Source: Paenibacillus sp. yr247 (GTDB taxonomy: Bacteria > Bacillota > Bacilli > Paenibacillales > NBRC-103111). Taken from it: DNA of 64,000 bases. The notes beneath the pieces were generated by a model. It worked only from the letters and a program-made list of their open reading frames with translations. It did no database searches and was not told the DNA's origin. Within the stretch, counting starts at the first letter, position 1. Every line of letters starts with the position of its first letter. Where the stretch lies: NCBI RefSeq assembly GCF_900103825.1, contig NZ_FNIF01000009.1, forward strand, positions 62,001 through 126,000, read 5' to 3'. Position numbers and translations under genes: made by a program. This document shows positions 20,061 through 28,299 of this stretch, one piece after another.

Positions 20061-20375
20061 TTTTATATATTTCCCCTTTATGTTGTATGTAACATACTAA
20101 TTAATTATAGCATCAAGTAATAATGAAATGATATAAGAAAATGATTGAATAGAGTCGTCGTAAATCCGTTCCCAGCTAGGCTAAAGAGTCAACCGAAAAG
20201 AAGACATGGAAGTTATTTTACTTATAAATTAAATGGAGGAGGGGATACAGTAAATCAAGGGGTTGATGAACAAGTAATAAATATCATTCATCATCGTATA
20301 AAACAATCATTGCCAAATAAAATTATCTCATGGTAACATGGAGGAGTAAACTTTCCCTTGATTAACACTATGTTA
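20061..20375. other. Intergenic region before the dnaN leader
   Basis: AT-rich. A short plus-strand frame at 20145-20336 has no ribosome binding site and no recognisable composition, so it is not called. Confidence 0.3.
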
Positions 20376-20477
20376 ATCGTGACTTCGAAGATATAAGCCC
20401 TAGTGGCGGTATGAATTGTCTCGGCGTAGCTATGTCTATGTGCCTGAGAGAAGGAAACCGCTGCTAGGGCTTTTTTG
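20376..20477 (+). promoter_or_regulatory. Structured leader RNA, copy A (before dnaN)
   Basis: Conserved GTGACTTCGAAGATA is followed by an outer stem AAGCCCTAG (20395-20403) with CTAGGGCTT (20464-20472) and then TTTTTG. Inside is a hairpin CGTAG-CTATGT-CTATG (20425-20440). Copies at about 37505 and 57605 keep the pairing with changed bases. The T tract makes it a terminator, and the dnaN ribosome binding site lies about 30 bases further on. Confidence 0.7.
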
Positions 20478-20522
20478 CGTGCTCTGGGAAGGTTATACGA
20501 ACACATAAAAGGAGATGAACGT

Positions 20523-21665
20523 ATGACAACAGCAACTAAGGAAAAAACAGGTGTTACGATTGCGGTGAAAGATACGGGGAGGTTTGGATCAAAGGTGTCT
20601 CTTGTCGCCGACGCTTGTGCTTCTTCGAATACGATCCCGATTCTCACTTGCATGAAAATCGAAATGAAGGCGGGAAATGTTCTATTCACCGGCGGAGATG
20701 GAGTCAAGATGATCTGCATGGGGGAACGTGACGTTGTTCACGCCGAAGTCGACACGTCGTTTGCGGTGCCGGCAAAGCTGTTTAAAGAGATTATCAATAA
20801 GCTGCCTGCTGGAGAAGTGCGTTTAACCATAACCGAGAACATGCTGCTCATTCGTGCAGGGAATGTTAAATTCGATATCTCCCTTCTCGACGTCAAGGAG
20901 TATCCCGCTTTCGTAGTGGATAAAAATGACGTGAGTACGTTTATGATTCCAGCCTCAGCTTTGATTGCTGCATTAAAAAGCACTATGTACGCCTGTGCAG
21001 TCAATCAAGCGATGCCAATAATCACTGGTGTTTGTATGGAGTCCAGGGAAGGTGCTAGCGATTTGATCTTCACGGCTACGGATAGGAATAGGTTAGCGCG
21101 GTATGTGGTCTCTGACATCGCCGCAGATCCTTTCCGAATACCGATTTCCCTGCAATCTTGCATGGAAATTAAGCGAATCTTCGAGGGAGAAGAAACCGAA
21201 TTAAAGGTTACCGCTACGGCTTCGATCGTATCGGTAATGGGTCCTGGTACGATGTTTATGTCGAGAATCTTGGAGGGTGACTATCCGAATACGGATAAGT
21301 TATTTCCACAGGCTTTCGAGATGGAAATTTCGATGGAGCGGGAAAAACTCCTCGGAGCCTTAACACGTGCCAGTGTATTTGCAAAAAACAAGAAAATGGC
21401 GGTCTTTACCTTAAAAAATGACGAAGTGTCCATTGAGAGTAAAGCGGAAGTTGGGCAGGTCATGGATTCACTCTCCTGTCAGACGAACGGTAAAGAAATG
21501 AGATTGGGTCTCGACGTATTTTTCTTGATCGAAGCTTTGAAAGCGATAGATCAAAAAAATGTTCGGATTGGTTTCACAAGCCCGGTGACCCCGCTTGTCA
21601 TACGGCCGGAAGACGAGACCATTAAGAGTATTGGTCTGTTGATTCCAATTCGTCCGTCAGCATAA
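20523..21665 (+). CDS. dnaN: DNA polymerase III beta subunit (sliding clamp) paralogue
   Basis: 380 residues, the normal clamp length, starting at ATG 20523 after AAAGGAGATGA. Three clamp-type repeats are visible: VADACASSNTIPILTCMKIEM near the start, ALKSTMYACAVNQAMPIITGV, and FALTR-like LLGALTRASVFAKNKKMAVF. The end PLVIRPEDETIKSIGLLIPIRP is a divergent form of the C-terminal clamp motif. It would form a ring on DNA and tether polymerases. The chromosomal dnaN is a separate gene next to dnaA, and no dnaA is here. This copy therefore belongs to the mobile element, and its structured leader is shared with the element's primase. Confidence 0.88.
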   Translation: MTTATKEKTGVTIAVKDTGRFGSKVSLVADACASSNTIPILTCMKIEMKAGNVLFTGGDGVKMICMGERDVVHAEVDTSFAVPAKLFKEIINKLPAGEVRLTITENMLLIRAGNVKFDISLLDVKEYPAFVVDKNDVSTFMIPASALIAALKSTMYACAVNQAMPIITGVCMESREGASDLIFTATDRNRLARYVVSDIAADPFRIPISLQSCMEIKRIFEGEETELKVTATASIVSVMGPGTMFMSRILEGDYPNTDKLFPQAFEMEISMEREKLLGALTRASVFAKNKKMAVFTLKNDEVSIESKAEVGQVMDSLSCQTNGKEMRLGLDVFFLIEALKAIDQKNVRIGFTSPVTPLVIRPEDETIKSIGLLIPIRPSA

Positions 21666-21759
21666 AACAAGTGAAAGTACAGGGGGGCTTAAATTGTAAG
21701 CCCTCCTTACTATCCTAAGAGAGGAAGCTTACATTTTCGATATAAAGGCTGGTGAATAC

Positions 21760-22332
21760 ATGCACAAAGCATTTAAATTCAGGTTGTACCCTACGAAGGA
21801 GCAGCAGACTCTGATAAACAAGACGATTGGATGTGTAAGATTTGTGTTTAACCACTTCCTGGCTCGGCGACAAGACGCCTATGAGCAAGAAAAACGTTCC
21901 TTAGGTTACAACGCCTGTTCCGCTGAATTAACCGTACTTAAACGCGAAAAAGAATGGCTTCAAAAGAAGGTAAGCAAGGTTAATTTACCGAATATTAGAC
22001 TTACCAGGGATGAAAAAAGAGCGACCTTACTGAAGGCTAGTCTTCACAATGGCGGTAATGTTTCCGCCTATATTCGTGAACTGATCTTAAACGATAACCG
22101 AGAACCTAAACCGATGGCCACCTGCAGCTGCGGGAGTCACTCTCTACATATCACGCATACCGATGAGGAGCGAATGATCAATCTCGGTGAAGGGGAGCGG
22201 GTTGTACGATTAACCGTTGAATGCGGAAAAGTGCTGGGTGATCTTCGGTTATCGGCACAAATTAAAAGTTTTCTTGATGGAAAGTTTTTGCAAACTCGTG
22301 ACTTTAGTCGTGAGTTAGAAAACCTCGGATAG
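21760..22332 (+). CDS. Chimeric ORF: TnpB N terminus fused to a backbone gene
   Basis: Residues 1-~68 (KAFKFRLYPTKEQQTLINKT, SAELTVLKRE) match the N terminus of the TnpB at 22792. From about residue 70 the text changes to NLPNIRLTRDEKRATLL and NVSAYIRELIL, a ribbon-helix-helix-like pattern. A CSCGSH segment and VVRLTVECGKVLGDLRL follow. The last residues come from an IS605 right-end sequence (CTCGTGACTTTAGTCGTGAG). The original backbone gene was probably split by IS200/IS605 insertions; its missing 3' end is at 24002-24078. Whether the chimera is expressed is unknown. Confidence 0.5.
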   Translation: MHKAFKFRLYPTKEQQTLINKTIGCVRFVFNHFLARRQDAYEQEKRSLGYNACSAELTVLKREKEWLQKKVSKVNLPNIRLTRDEKRATLLKASLHNGGNVSAYIRELILNDNREPKPMATCSCGSHSLHITHTDEERMINLGEGERVVRLTVECGKVLGDLRLSAQIKSFLDGKFLQTRDFSRELENLG

Positions 22333-22393
22333 GGCGTGGCTAATGCCACGTCAACTATCCGACATATGTTATTTTGTAGTCAGAGGTGATTGT

Positions 22394-22750
22394 ATGTCAG
22401 AAATTAAGCATGGTCGTGGTTACGTCTATGCCATTCAGTACCACATCGTGTGGTGCGTAAAGTACCGACACAAGATTCTTGTTGAAGAAACGTAAGACTA
22501 AAAGAAATTCTTATTCAGATTGCAACCGATAATAACTTCACTATATCTGAAATTGAAAGTGACTCCGATCACATTCATCTCTTAGTGGATTGTACACCAC
22601 AGAATACCTAGTATGATTAAAGCGTTAAAAGGTGTTTCCGCGAGACTTTTGTTTAAAGAGTTTCCTAAGATTAAAAAGAAATTGTGGGGAGGTAATCTTT
22701 GGAACCCTCTTATTTTGTTGCAACAGTAAGTGAACATACTGAAGCATAGA
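22394..22750 (+). pseudogene. tnpA: IS200-type Y1 transposase, decayed
   Basis: ATG 22394 begins EIKHGRGYVYAIQYHIVWCV, the HUH/Y1 N terminus. Stop codons follow after VEET. Other frames continue with EILIQIATDNNFTISEIES, then DHIHLLVDCTPQ (the HUH motif), KALKGVSARLLFKEF and GGNLWNPLIFVATV. At least two frameshifts and several stops are present. Confidence 0.8.
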
Positions 22751-22791
22751 TAAGAACGCACATTCAGAATCAGAAAGTGAAGTGAAAAGCA

Positions 22792-23892
22792 ATGTTGAAT
22801 AAAGCTTACAAATTCCGCATTTACCCCACGCTAGAGCAAGCAACACTCATTAACAAAACGATTGGATGCAGTCGCTTTGTTTTTAATCGTTTTCTTGCCC
22901 AATGGAACGATGCCTTCAAAGAGACAGGCAAAGGCTTAACCTATGGCGCATGTTCTGCTGAACTCACAAAACTAAAACAAGAAATAGACTGGTTGAAAGA
23001 ACCAGACAAATTTTCTTTACAAAATGCACTAAGGAATTTGAGTGATGCTTACAATCGCTTTTTCAAAAAACAAAACGATGCGCCTAAATTTAAGAGCAAG
23101 AAGAATCCTGTACAGTCTTACCAAACAAACTACACGAATGGAAATATTGAAATTGTAGATAATCAAATCAAGTTACCTAAGCTCGGACTTGTGAAATTTG
23201 CCAAAAGCCGTGAAATCGAAGGTCGTATATTGAACGCTACTGTTAGACGCAATCCATCAGGTAAATATTTTGTATCTGTACTTGCGGAAGTTGAAATCCA
23301 TGAGTTGCCCAAAACAGGCAATGAAGTAGGGATAGATGTTGGCTTGAAAGATTTTGCGACTCTTTCTAGTGGCGAAGTGTTTGTCAACCCTAAATTCTTT
23401 CGCACCCTGGAAGAGAAACTGGCAAGGGCACAGCGCAAACTCTCACGTATGATTAAAGGTAGCTGCAATTGGAACAAGCAACGCATCAAAGTTGCTCAAA
23501 TACATGAACATATTGCAAATACAAGAAAAGATTACTTAGATAAGATCTCAACGCACATTGTCAAAAACCACGACATCATTGCGGTTGAAGACTTGCAAGT
23601 AATAAACATGCTGGGGAACAGTAAATTATCTAAAGCGATTAGCGAAGTATCTTGGTCGATGTTTCGCTACATGCTAGAGTACAAAGCGAAATGGTATAGT
23701 CGTATTGTCGTGAGGGTGGGCAAAACATTCGCATCTTCGCAGTTGTGTTCGTGTTGTGGATACCAAAATAAAGATGTAAAAGACTTGAACTTGCGTGAAT
23801 GGAAATGCCCAGATTGTGGAACGTATCACGACAGAGATTTCAATGCAAGCTTAAACATTCTTGCCGAAGGCAAAAGACTGCTTAGCGTGTAG
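22792..23892 (+). CDS. tnpB: TnpB, RNA-guided RuvC-like nuclease
   Basis: 366 residues, full length for the family. The RuvC catalytic acids are Asp172 in [10 protein letters not shown], Glu256 in IIAVEDLQ and Asp in [10 protein letters not shown] (337-339). A zinc finger CSCCGY..CPDCG precedes the last motif. TnpB uses an RNA from the element's right end to cut DNA and so keeps the element in place (established). All key residues are present, and the right end directly downstream could supply the guide scaffold. The partner tnpA is dead. Confidence 0.92.
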   Translation: MLNKAYKFRIYPTLEQATLINKTIGCSRFVFNRFLAQWNDAFKETGKGLTYGACSAELTKLKQEIDWLKEPDKFSLQNALRNLSDAYNRFFKKQNDAPKFKSKKNPVQSYQTNYTNGNIEIVDNQIKLPKLGLVKFAKSREIEGRILNATVRRNPSGKYFVSVLAEVEIHELPKTGNEVGIDVGLKDFATLSSGEVFVNPKFFRTLEEKLARAQRKLSRMIKGSCNWNKQRIKVAQIHEHIANTRKDYLDKISTHIVKNHDIIAVEDLQVINMLGNSKLSKAISEVSWSMFRYMLEYKAKWYSRIVVRVGKTFASSQLCSCCGYQNKDVKDLNLREWKCPDCGTYHDRDFNASLNILAEGKRLLSV

Positions 23893-23899
23893 TAACTAC

Positions 23900-23998
23900 A
23901 CGAACTGTCGGAACGACAGGGGTAGCTTGGTAAACTTCTCTTCGTTAGAAGAGACTACCCAAGAATCTCGTGACTTTAGTCATGAGAGGTTCAAGAGG
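23900..23998 (+). ncRNA. Predicted omega/reRNA region at the IS605 right end
   Basis: Sequence between the tnpB stop and the element end has nested hairpins: GTAGCTTGG.. with CTACCCAAG around CTTCTCTTCGTTAGAAGAG, then TCTCGTGACTTTAGTCATGAGA. Right-end RNAs of this layout guide TnpB (established). Expression here is inferred. The guide would read into 23999 onward. Confidence 0.5.
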
Positions 23999-24001
23999 AG
24001 A

Positions 24002-24078
24002 TTCTCTGGCGGTTAAATAACCATCAGGAGATACCGGAGACGATGGCATTCGACGATCTATTGACCATTATCTATTAA
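24002..24078 (+). pseudogene. 3' remnant of the backbone gene split by IS605
   Basis: Immediately after the IS right end an open frame reads EILWRLNNHQEIPETMAFDD and LLTIIY to a TAA. It has no start and is plausible as the original C terminus of the gene whose front part lies in 21970-22290. Confidence 0.5.
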
Positions 24079-24083
24079 AGCTA

Positions 24084-24112
24084 AGGGCTGCGCGATGCGG
24101 CCCTTTTTCTTT
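24084..24112 (+). terminator. Terminator hairpin directly before the 24146 operon
   Basis: AAGGGC-TGCGCGATGC-GGCCCTT is followed by TTTCTTTT. The ribosome binding site AGGAGG at 24129 is only about 20 bases on, so no promoter fits between. Confidence 0.6.
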
Positions 24113-24145
24113 TGCCAATATGACCTTCAGGAGGAATGTAAACGA

Positions 24146-24361
24146 ATGAATACTATCAGCAATCCCATTCAAGCTAGTGGCTATCTAACCGTTTGGGCTC
24201 TAATGGAAAACGGATCTTGGGTCTTGTACCGAAGCTTTCCTTTCGCGTATGCCAAACAGGTGTCCTTGCAGCTATCGCAGAATCATTATGGCAGGTTCCA
24301 CGGATGCTTTCCTTCGAGAATGAATCCCAACGAGATTCATCTAGGAGGTAACGTTCTATGA
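24146..24361 (+). CDS. Small unknown protein (71 aa)
   Basis: ATG 24146 follows AGGAGGAATG. The product begins MNTISNPIQASGYLTVWALM and contains aromatic-rich GSWVLYRSFPFAYAKQV. Its stop overlaps the next start (ATGA), so it is translationally coupled to the PAPS-reductase-like gene. Not recognised. Confidence 0.6.
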   Translation: MNTISNPIQASGYLTVWALMENGSWVLYRSFPFAYAKQVSLQLSQNHYGRFHGCFPSRMNPNEIHLGGNVL

Positions 24362-25647
24362 CGACGGAGATACGCATGCAATTTGACTTCGATACAGGCG
24401 GCTTAGTAGAAACGCCGGATGTCATTCGAGACCGGGACTGCACGATCGATACACCCGTAAAGTACGGCGGACCGGTTGAATCTATTTATGGTCAGAATGT
24501 GGAAATCATGCCCAAGATCAAAGGGCGAACCGTGACGGAGCATGACCGGGCACACTACATGGAGAAGCTGTTACCGCTGGAGACTTATACGAAAATTATA
24601 GTACTCTTTTCATCTGGAAAAGACAGCCTCGCTAGTTTATTACATCTGCTGGAGCTGGGAGTACCGAAGGAGAAAATTGAACTCTGGCATCACATCATCG
24701 ATAGAGGTTCCGATAAGAAGATGGATCATAAGGTGACGATTCCTTATACAGAAGCGGTCTCCAAAGCATTTGGCATTCCGCTGAAGTACAGCTGGAGAGA
24801 AGGCGGCTTTTGGTCGGAGGTTTACCGGCGCGGATCTACTGCCCCCGTTCGTTTTGAAGATGAAGAGGGCATTCAAACTGTCGAGCCTAAAGCATGGCAC
24901 CGCAGCGAAGAGCTCAAGGAAATGATGCAGCAAGCAGAATTAGAGGATAATCTGGACCTTCTGGAGAAGTGTAGAAAAGAACTGGATGCTATCGGATACC
25001 GGATGAAGTTTCCTGCGAAAGGAGCCGATCTCAGCACGCGCTATTGCAGTGCTTATTTAAAAATCATGGTCGGCAGCACAGTAATCGCTCATTCTGCAAG
25101 TACCAAGCGAAATTGCAAGCTTCTGATTATCAGTGGCGAGAGGCGGGGAGAATCGAACAATCGCTCCCGCTATAACGAAATTGAGAAGCACGGGATGAAT
25201 GCTGAAATTAAAAATAATCGGACGGTCCACGTATGGCGCTCGGTTATCGATTGGTCACTTCGCGATGTTTGGGAGAAAATTCGAAGGTTTCGTATCAATC
25301 CGAACCCGGTGTATGCTGTTGGATTCAACCGCTGCTCATGTGCTGGGTGTTTGTTCAACCAGCCTTCTCACTGGCTCGCTGTTAAAGAGTTGTATGGGAG
25401 CGGGAAAGATGATATTTTCCAGCAGTTTGTGGATGCGGAGAAGGAGCTTGAATTTACACTCGATCATCATGTGGATCTGCCCACCTATGTTCGCGATGCA
25501 ACAAGTTTTGTCGATCGATCGAATCAGAGGGCGCTAGAGCAGGTAATGAATGGTGAGTTCAGACCGGATGAAGTTTTCGTTCCAGAGGGACAAACCTGGC
25601 AATTCCCTTCCGGTGCATTTCGTGGTTCAGAAGGCGGGCCTTGCTAA
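24358..25647 (+). CDS. PAPS-reductase/PP-loop family protein
   Basis: 429 residues. The adenylate-binding PP-loop is visible as IVLFSSGKDSLASLLHL at about residues 82-98. YSWREGGFWSEVYRR, RYCSAYLKI, SGERRGESNNR, and a late Cys cluster NRCSCAGCLFNQPSHW follow. Relatives include phosphoadenylylsulfate reductases and DndC-like sulfur-transfer ATPases (established); many phages and plasmids carry orphan members of unknown role. No dnd or ssp partners are nearby, so sulfur modification of DNA is only a possibility. Alternatives are tRNA or nucleotide modification. It is coupled to the small gene before it. Confidence 0.75.
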   Translation: MTTEIRMQFDFDTGGLVETPDVIRDRDCTIDTPVKYGGPVESIYGQNVEIMPKIKGRTVTEHDRAHYMEKLLPLETYTKIIVLFSSGKDSLASLLHLLELGVPKEKIELWHHIIDRGSDKKMDHKVTIPYTEAVSKAFGIPLKYSWREGGFWSEVYRRGSTAPVRFEDEEGIQTVEPKAWHRSEELKEMMQQAELEDNLDLLEKCRKELDAIGYRMKFPAKGADLSTRYCSAYLKIMVGSTVIAHSASTKRNCKLLIISGERRGESNNRSRYNEIEKHGMNAEIKNNRTVHVWRSVIDWSLRDVWEKIRRFRINPNPVYAVGFNRCSCAGCLFNQPSHWLAVKELYGSGKDDIFQQFVDAEKELEFTLDHHVDLPTYVRDATSFVDRSNQRALEQVMNGEFRPDEVFVPEGQTWQFPSGAFRGSEGGPC

Positions 25648-25677
25648 AATGACGTGTCAATGGAGGAGTGTTTTTCA

Positions 25678-26820
25678 ATGTCACTGGAATCAGAGATACA
25701 TAGCAACTATCATAGTTGGCTTGGAGATATAAAACCAGCTATAGACCCTATATTGCGTCACCTACGCCAACAAGATACTAATGGTTGGAGGAAACTAGCT
25801 TGGAGTGGGCCCTTAAAGGAATTTATAGGTCATCTCAAAAGCTTAAAGTTTTTGTCGGCGATTAAATGGGCGAGCATTCCTGTCTTGGGGTCATTTGTTC
25901 CTTCACTCGTCATTTTTTATACTCAGTGGCCAAAATGGTGCATAGGCATCGCTGCTCCGCTTCTTATGCTACTCGTTTATTTTATCTATGTGAAACGGTA
26001 CGAAGCAAAAATGGTTACGATGGGGAGTCCTCAATTCCATGCCGGAGCATTTAAAGCAAAACGAGCCAAGGAGTATGAATTGTGGCAACATTTGTTTAAG
26101 CATTCCAACTGCAATTTTTCTGGACTGTACGATATATTTACTGAAATGCTGCATCAAACCAAGGATGATCATGCTGTAACATCACTTATTGCTTACTCCC
26201 AGGGTAGGGAAGGGAGAATGGAAAAAGAAATTGAAGAACTCAAAGGTATGATTCAAGGTCTTGAAGAGACCTCAGAAGATATCATTGAGGATCTGGATCG
26301 TTCTACGGATGCCATTAGTTATCTGGTGTCTGTCATAAAATCAGTAAATTTGTGCTTATATCGTATGGCTAATCAGTGTTTTACCATTCACGATCTGGAT
26401 TTTATTGACGGCTTTACTTTATATGAGAAAGATGGGGACAAACTTAGGAAGATTGCTGACAAAGGAACATCCGGTGGTAGCCCGGATGAAATAATGATTT
26501 TAAGCGAACATGCTCAGCGGTATGCCGCAGTCCACGCAGCTAAAAGTGACTTTATGGAGCCATGTTTTAATTCACCTTATCCGGGCCGCATCATCGTTTC
26601 GTTTCGAATGAAAATGTCCAATCAGGTTGAATGGATCTGGAATTTTCATTTTGATGAACGCGATAAACGAAGCTTGTCCCTAATTCTAGAGAATGATATA
26701 ATTGAATCAATGGAAATCTATCGGCTCATTCATGTTTTCTGTCTATTTGTACAGAGGCAAATGGTAGACGAGAAGGGAGGGGTTTTGGATGCCAGTAGCA
26801 AGCTTTCCAATGAAAGTTAA
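25678..26820 (+). CDS. Membrane protein with coiled coil and GAF-like C-terminal region
   Basis: 380 residues from ATG 25678 (GGAGG at 25663). The N-terminal ~60 residues are soluble. Two hydrophobic segments at about 62-78 and 84-104 follow (SIPVLGSFVPSLVIFY, then IGIAAPLLMLLVYFIY). A coiled coil (about 175-210, KEIEELKGMIQGLEE) comes next, then an alpha/beta region with DGFTLYEKDGDKLRKIAD reminiscent of GAF sensor domains. No catalytic motif is visible. It could be a membrane-bound sensor. It overlaps the start of the small gene at 26789. Confidence 0.55.
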   Translation: MSLESEIHSNYHSWLGDIKPAIDPILRHLRQQDTNGWRKLAWSGPLKEFIGHLKSLKFLSAIKWASIPVLGSFVPSLVIFYTQWPKWCIGIAAPLLMLLVYFIYVKRYEAKMVTMGSPQFHAGAFKAKRAKEYELWQHLFKHSNCNFSGLYDIFTEMLHQTKDDHAVTSLIAYSQGREGRMEKEIEELKGMIQGLEETSEDIIEDLDRSTDAISYLVSVIKSVNLCLYRMANQCFTIHDLDFIDGFTLYEKDGDKLRKIADKGTSGGSPDEIMILSEHAQRYAAVHAAKSDFMEPCFNSPYPGRIIVSFRMKMSNQVEWIWNFHFDERDKRSLSLILENDIIESMEIYRLIHVFCLFVQRQMVDEKGGVLDASSKLSNES

Positions 26821-26947
26821 ATTATTAACTCAGGATGAGATTAATGCAAATCGCAAGAAACATCAAAAGAATATGCTTCGTGAAATGGATCAAAATCTAT
26901 CTGCCCTTAAGAAGGCTCTTGTAGAATTGGAAAAGAAAAGTTCATAA
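26789..26947 (+). CDS. Small charged protein (52 aa)
   Basis: ATG 26789 has GGGAGGGG just upstream and overlaps the end of the previous gene in another frame. The product is MPVASFPMKVKLLTQDEINA followed by a Lys/Glu-rich helix ending LEKKSS. It is followed by a terminator. Not recognised, but the spacing and composition look genuine. Confidence 0.55.
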   Translation: MPVASFPMKVKLLTQDEINANRKKHQKNMLREMDQNLSALKKALVELEKKSS

Positions 26948-26954
26948 AGTTGAG

Positions 26955-26987
26955 AGGCCTTGGACATGGGTTCCAGGGCCTTTTTAA
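26955..26987 (+). terminator. Intrinsic terminator
   Basis: AGGCC-TTGGA and TTCCA-GGGCC arms are followed by TTTTTAAG. Confidence 0.7.
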
Positions 26988-27047
26988 GTGTTTATCAAAT
27001 GGCTATATTGTCCATACTTCTACTATCCGGTTTAAGGAGTAGTAGAA

Positions 27048-27188
27048 ATGAAAAATAATAAAATAATCCCTTTGTTCAGCAAGCCAAGAAAAATCAAACA
27101 ACGAACCCAAGAGGAAATAACGAGACAGATGAAAAAAAGAATACAGGAAGCGAAGGACAAAATAAGATCCAATAGGGAGAATAAGTAA
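27048..27188 (+). CDS. Small very basic protein (46 aa)
   Basis: ATG 27048 follows TAAGGAGT. The product is rich in Lys/Arg and helical (RTQEEITRQMKKRIQEAKDK). It could bind nucleic acid, but no family is recognised. The gene is isolated. The gap from 27189 to the IS110 remnant holds nothing I can identify. Confidence 0.45.
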   Translation: MKNNKIIPLFSKPRKIKQRTQEEITRQMKKRIQEAKDKIRSNRENK

Positions 27189-27394
27189 CATGACGGTACT
27201 TTGGTCTCTTTTCTCCTCTATTTACTTTTAAGTCGGCAAGATGAAATATGAGAGCAGTTCGCAGTTATGGCTGCTTCACGGGTACAGCCAACATACGTGT
27301 AATTATCACTCACAGGATCCCATATATTTACCATTAAGTATATTCGCTTAAAATAATGATAGTTTCAATCACACACAATGGTATTAAGTTTGAT

Positions 27395-27942
27395 TCAGAA
27401 AAACCCAAGAACCATTGCCGTTATTGGGTTTTTCTGAAGAAATGGTTTCATTTTGCCCCTGATGACAGCTTCGCTGGTATTACCCCTATAAGTTATTAGC
27501 TTCAAATTTGCGTCTTGCAAAATCTTGTGAATCCGATTCTTTTCAGCTGTAGCATCTCGAATCAACTTTCGTCGGTAGCGCGTCAAATCTCTCATATTCC
27601 GAATGGCGCTGGTGACACGAAGCTAGGAGTAATGAACCCCGAGCGAAGTAACTGTGCAATCCATGCCGCATCAGCCACATCTGTTTTACGGCCGGGTACG
27701 TTTTTGATCCGTCTCGCATTCGCCATAAAGTGCTCCTCTAAAATGTTCCAAACCGGTTTCCAATACACGCCTGTACTTTCCATGGCGACGTGAGTGCATT
27801 CCCAATCGCTTAACCAATCATAAAGCGCGAGCAATCCTTTCGTGGTCGTAGAGAACGTACGTATTTCTTGCTTTGGCTTACGTTCCAATTCCATAGGGTA
27901 CACAGGCAACCACTGTCTCTTGATGAACATCAAGCCCAGCAC
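27395..27942 (-). pseudogene. IS110-family transposase, frameshifted and 3'-truncated
   Basis: Minus-strand frame 27942-27592 reads LALYDWLSDWECTHVAMEST, GVYWKPVWNILE and NVPGRKTDVADAAWIAQLLR, the IS110 DEDD region (MESTG, KTD-x-DA). Frame 27595-27395 continues with RDLTRYRRKLIRDATAEKNR. A frameshift separates them near 27595. The N terminus and the Ser-containing transposase_20 domain are missing. Confidence 0.75.
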
Positions 27943-28149
27943 ACCTTTCTAAAATCGCTTCCATTCCACACCACTCCTGAAACAAATTTGGTGCAGGTCA
28001 TGTATCCTCGGAGAAAAAGAATTTTTATACACGTGCTGTGTAGTACAATTGGCGGTGCTCGCGGGATACAGTCGGCCGGTTTGGGACTCAGAGTGTGTCC
28101 TACCAAAATAGTATCGGCCTGTGACCTACAGTTTCAGTATAGCCAAAAA

Positions 28150-28203
28150 AGTTCGGCCTTTGACCTGCAGTTCCAGTAGGAACACGCAGATTCAAAGGCC
28201 GAG
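28150..28203. repeat. Inverted repeat and half-duplicated motif
   Basis: TCGGCCTTTGA and TCAAAGGCCGA are perfect arms about 25 bases apart. The segment TCGGCCT.TGACCT.CAGTT.CAGTA also occurs just before (about 28113-28139). It is probably a terminator or IS edge. The rest of 27943-28299 shows no gene. Confidence 0.35.
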
Positions 28204-28299
28204 TACATTTTCATTCATGGTGGTGGCCGTCAGGCCATGTTAGTTTGGGACAGCTCCTTTATTAAGTTGTATGAATGCGTGCAAATGGACGCCTACAGA

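Larger units (their letters stand above)
22331..23998 (+). mobile_element. IS200/IS605-family element with dead tnpA and intact tnpB
   Basis: The left end shows the subterminal hairpin GGATAG-GGCGTGGC-TAAT-GCCACGTC-AACTATCC (22330-22365). The right end shows TCTCGTGACTTTAGTCATGAGA (23967-23988). Between lie a decayed Y1 transposase and an intact tnpB. The element interrupts a backbone gene whose two parts flank it. It cannot move by itself. Confidence 0.8.

Noticed and set aside
20145..20336. 63-codon plus-strand frame before dnaN
   Set aside because: No ribosome binding site, and its composition does not look coding.
24358..25647. DndC of a phosphorothioation system
   Set aside because: No DndB/D/E or Ssp partner genes are in the window; only general PP-loop family membership is supported.
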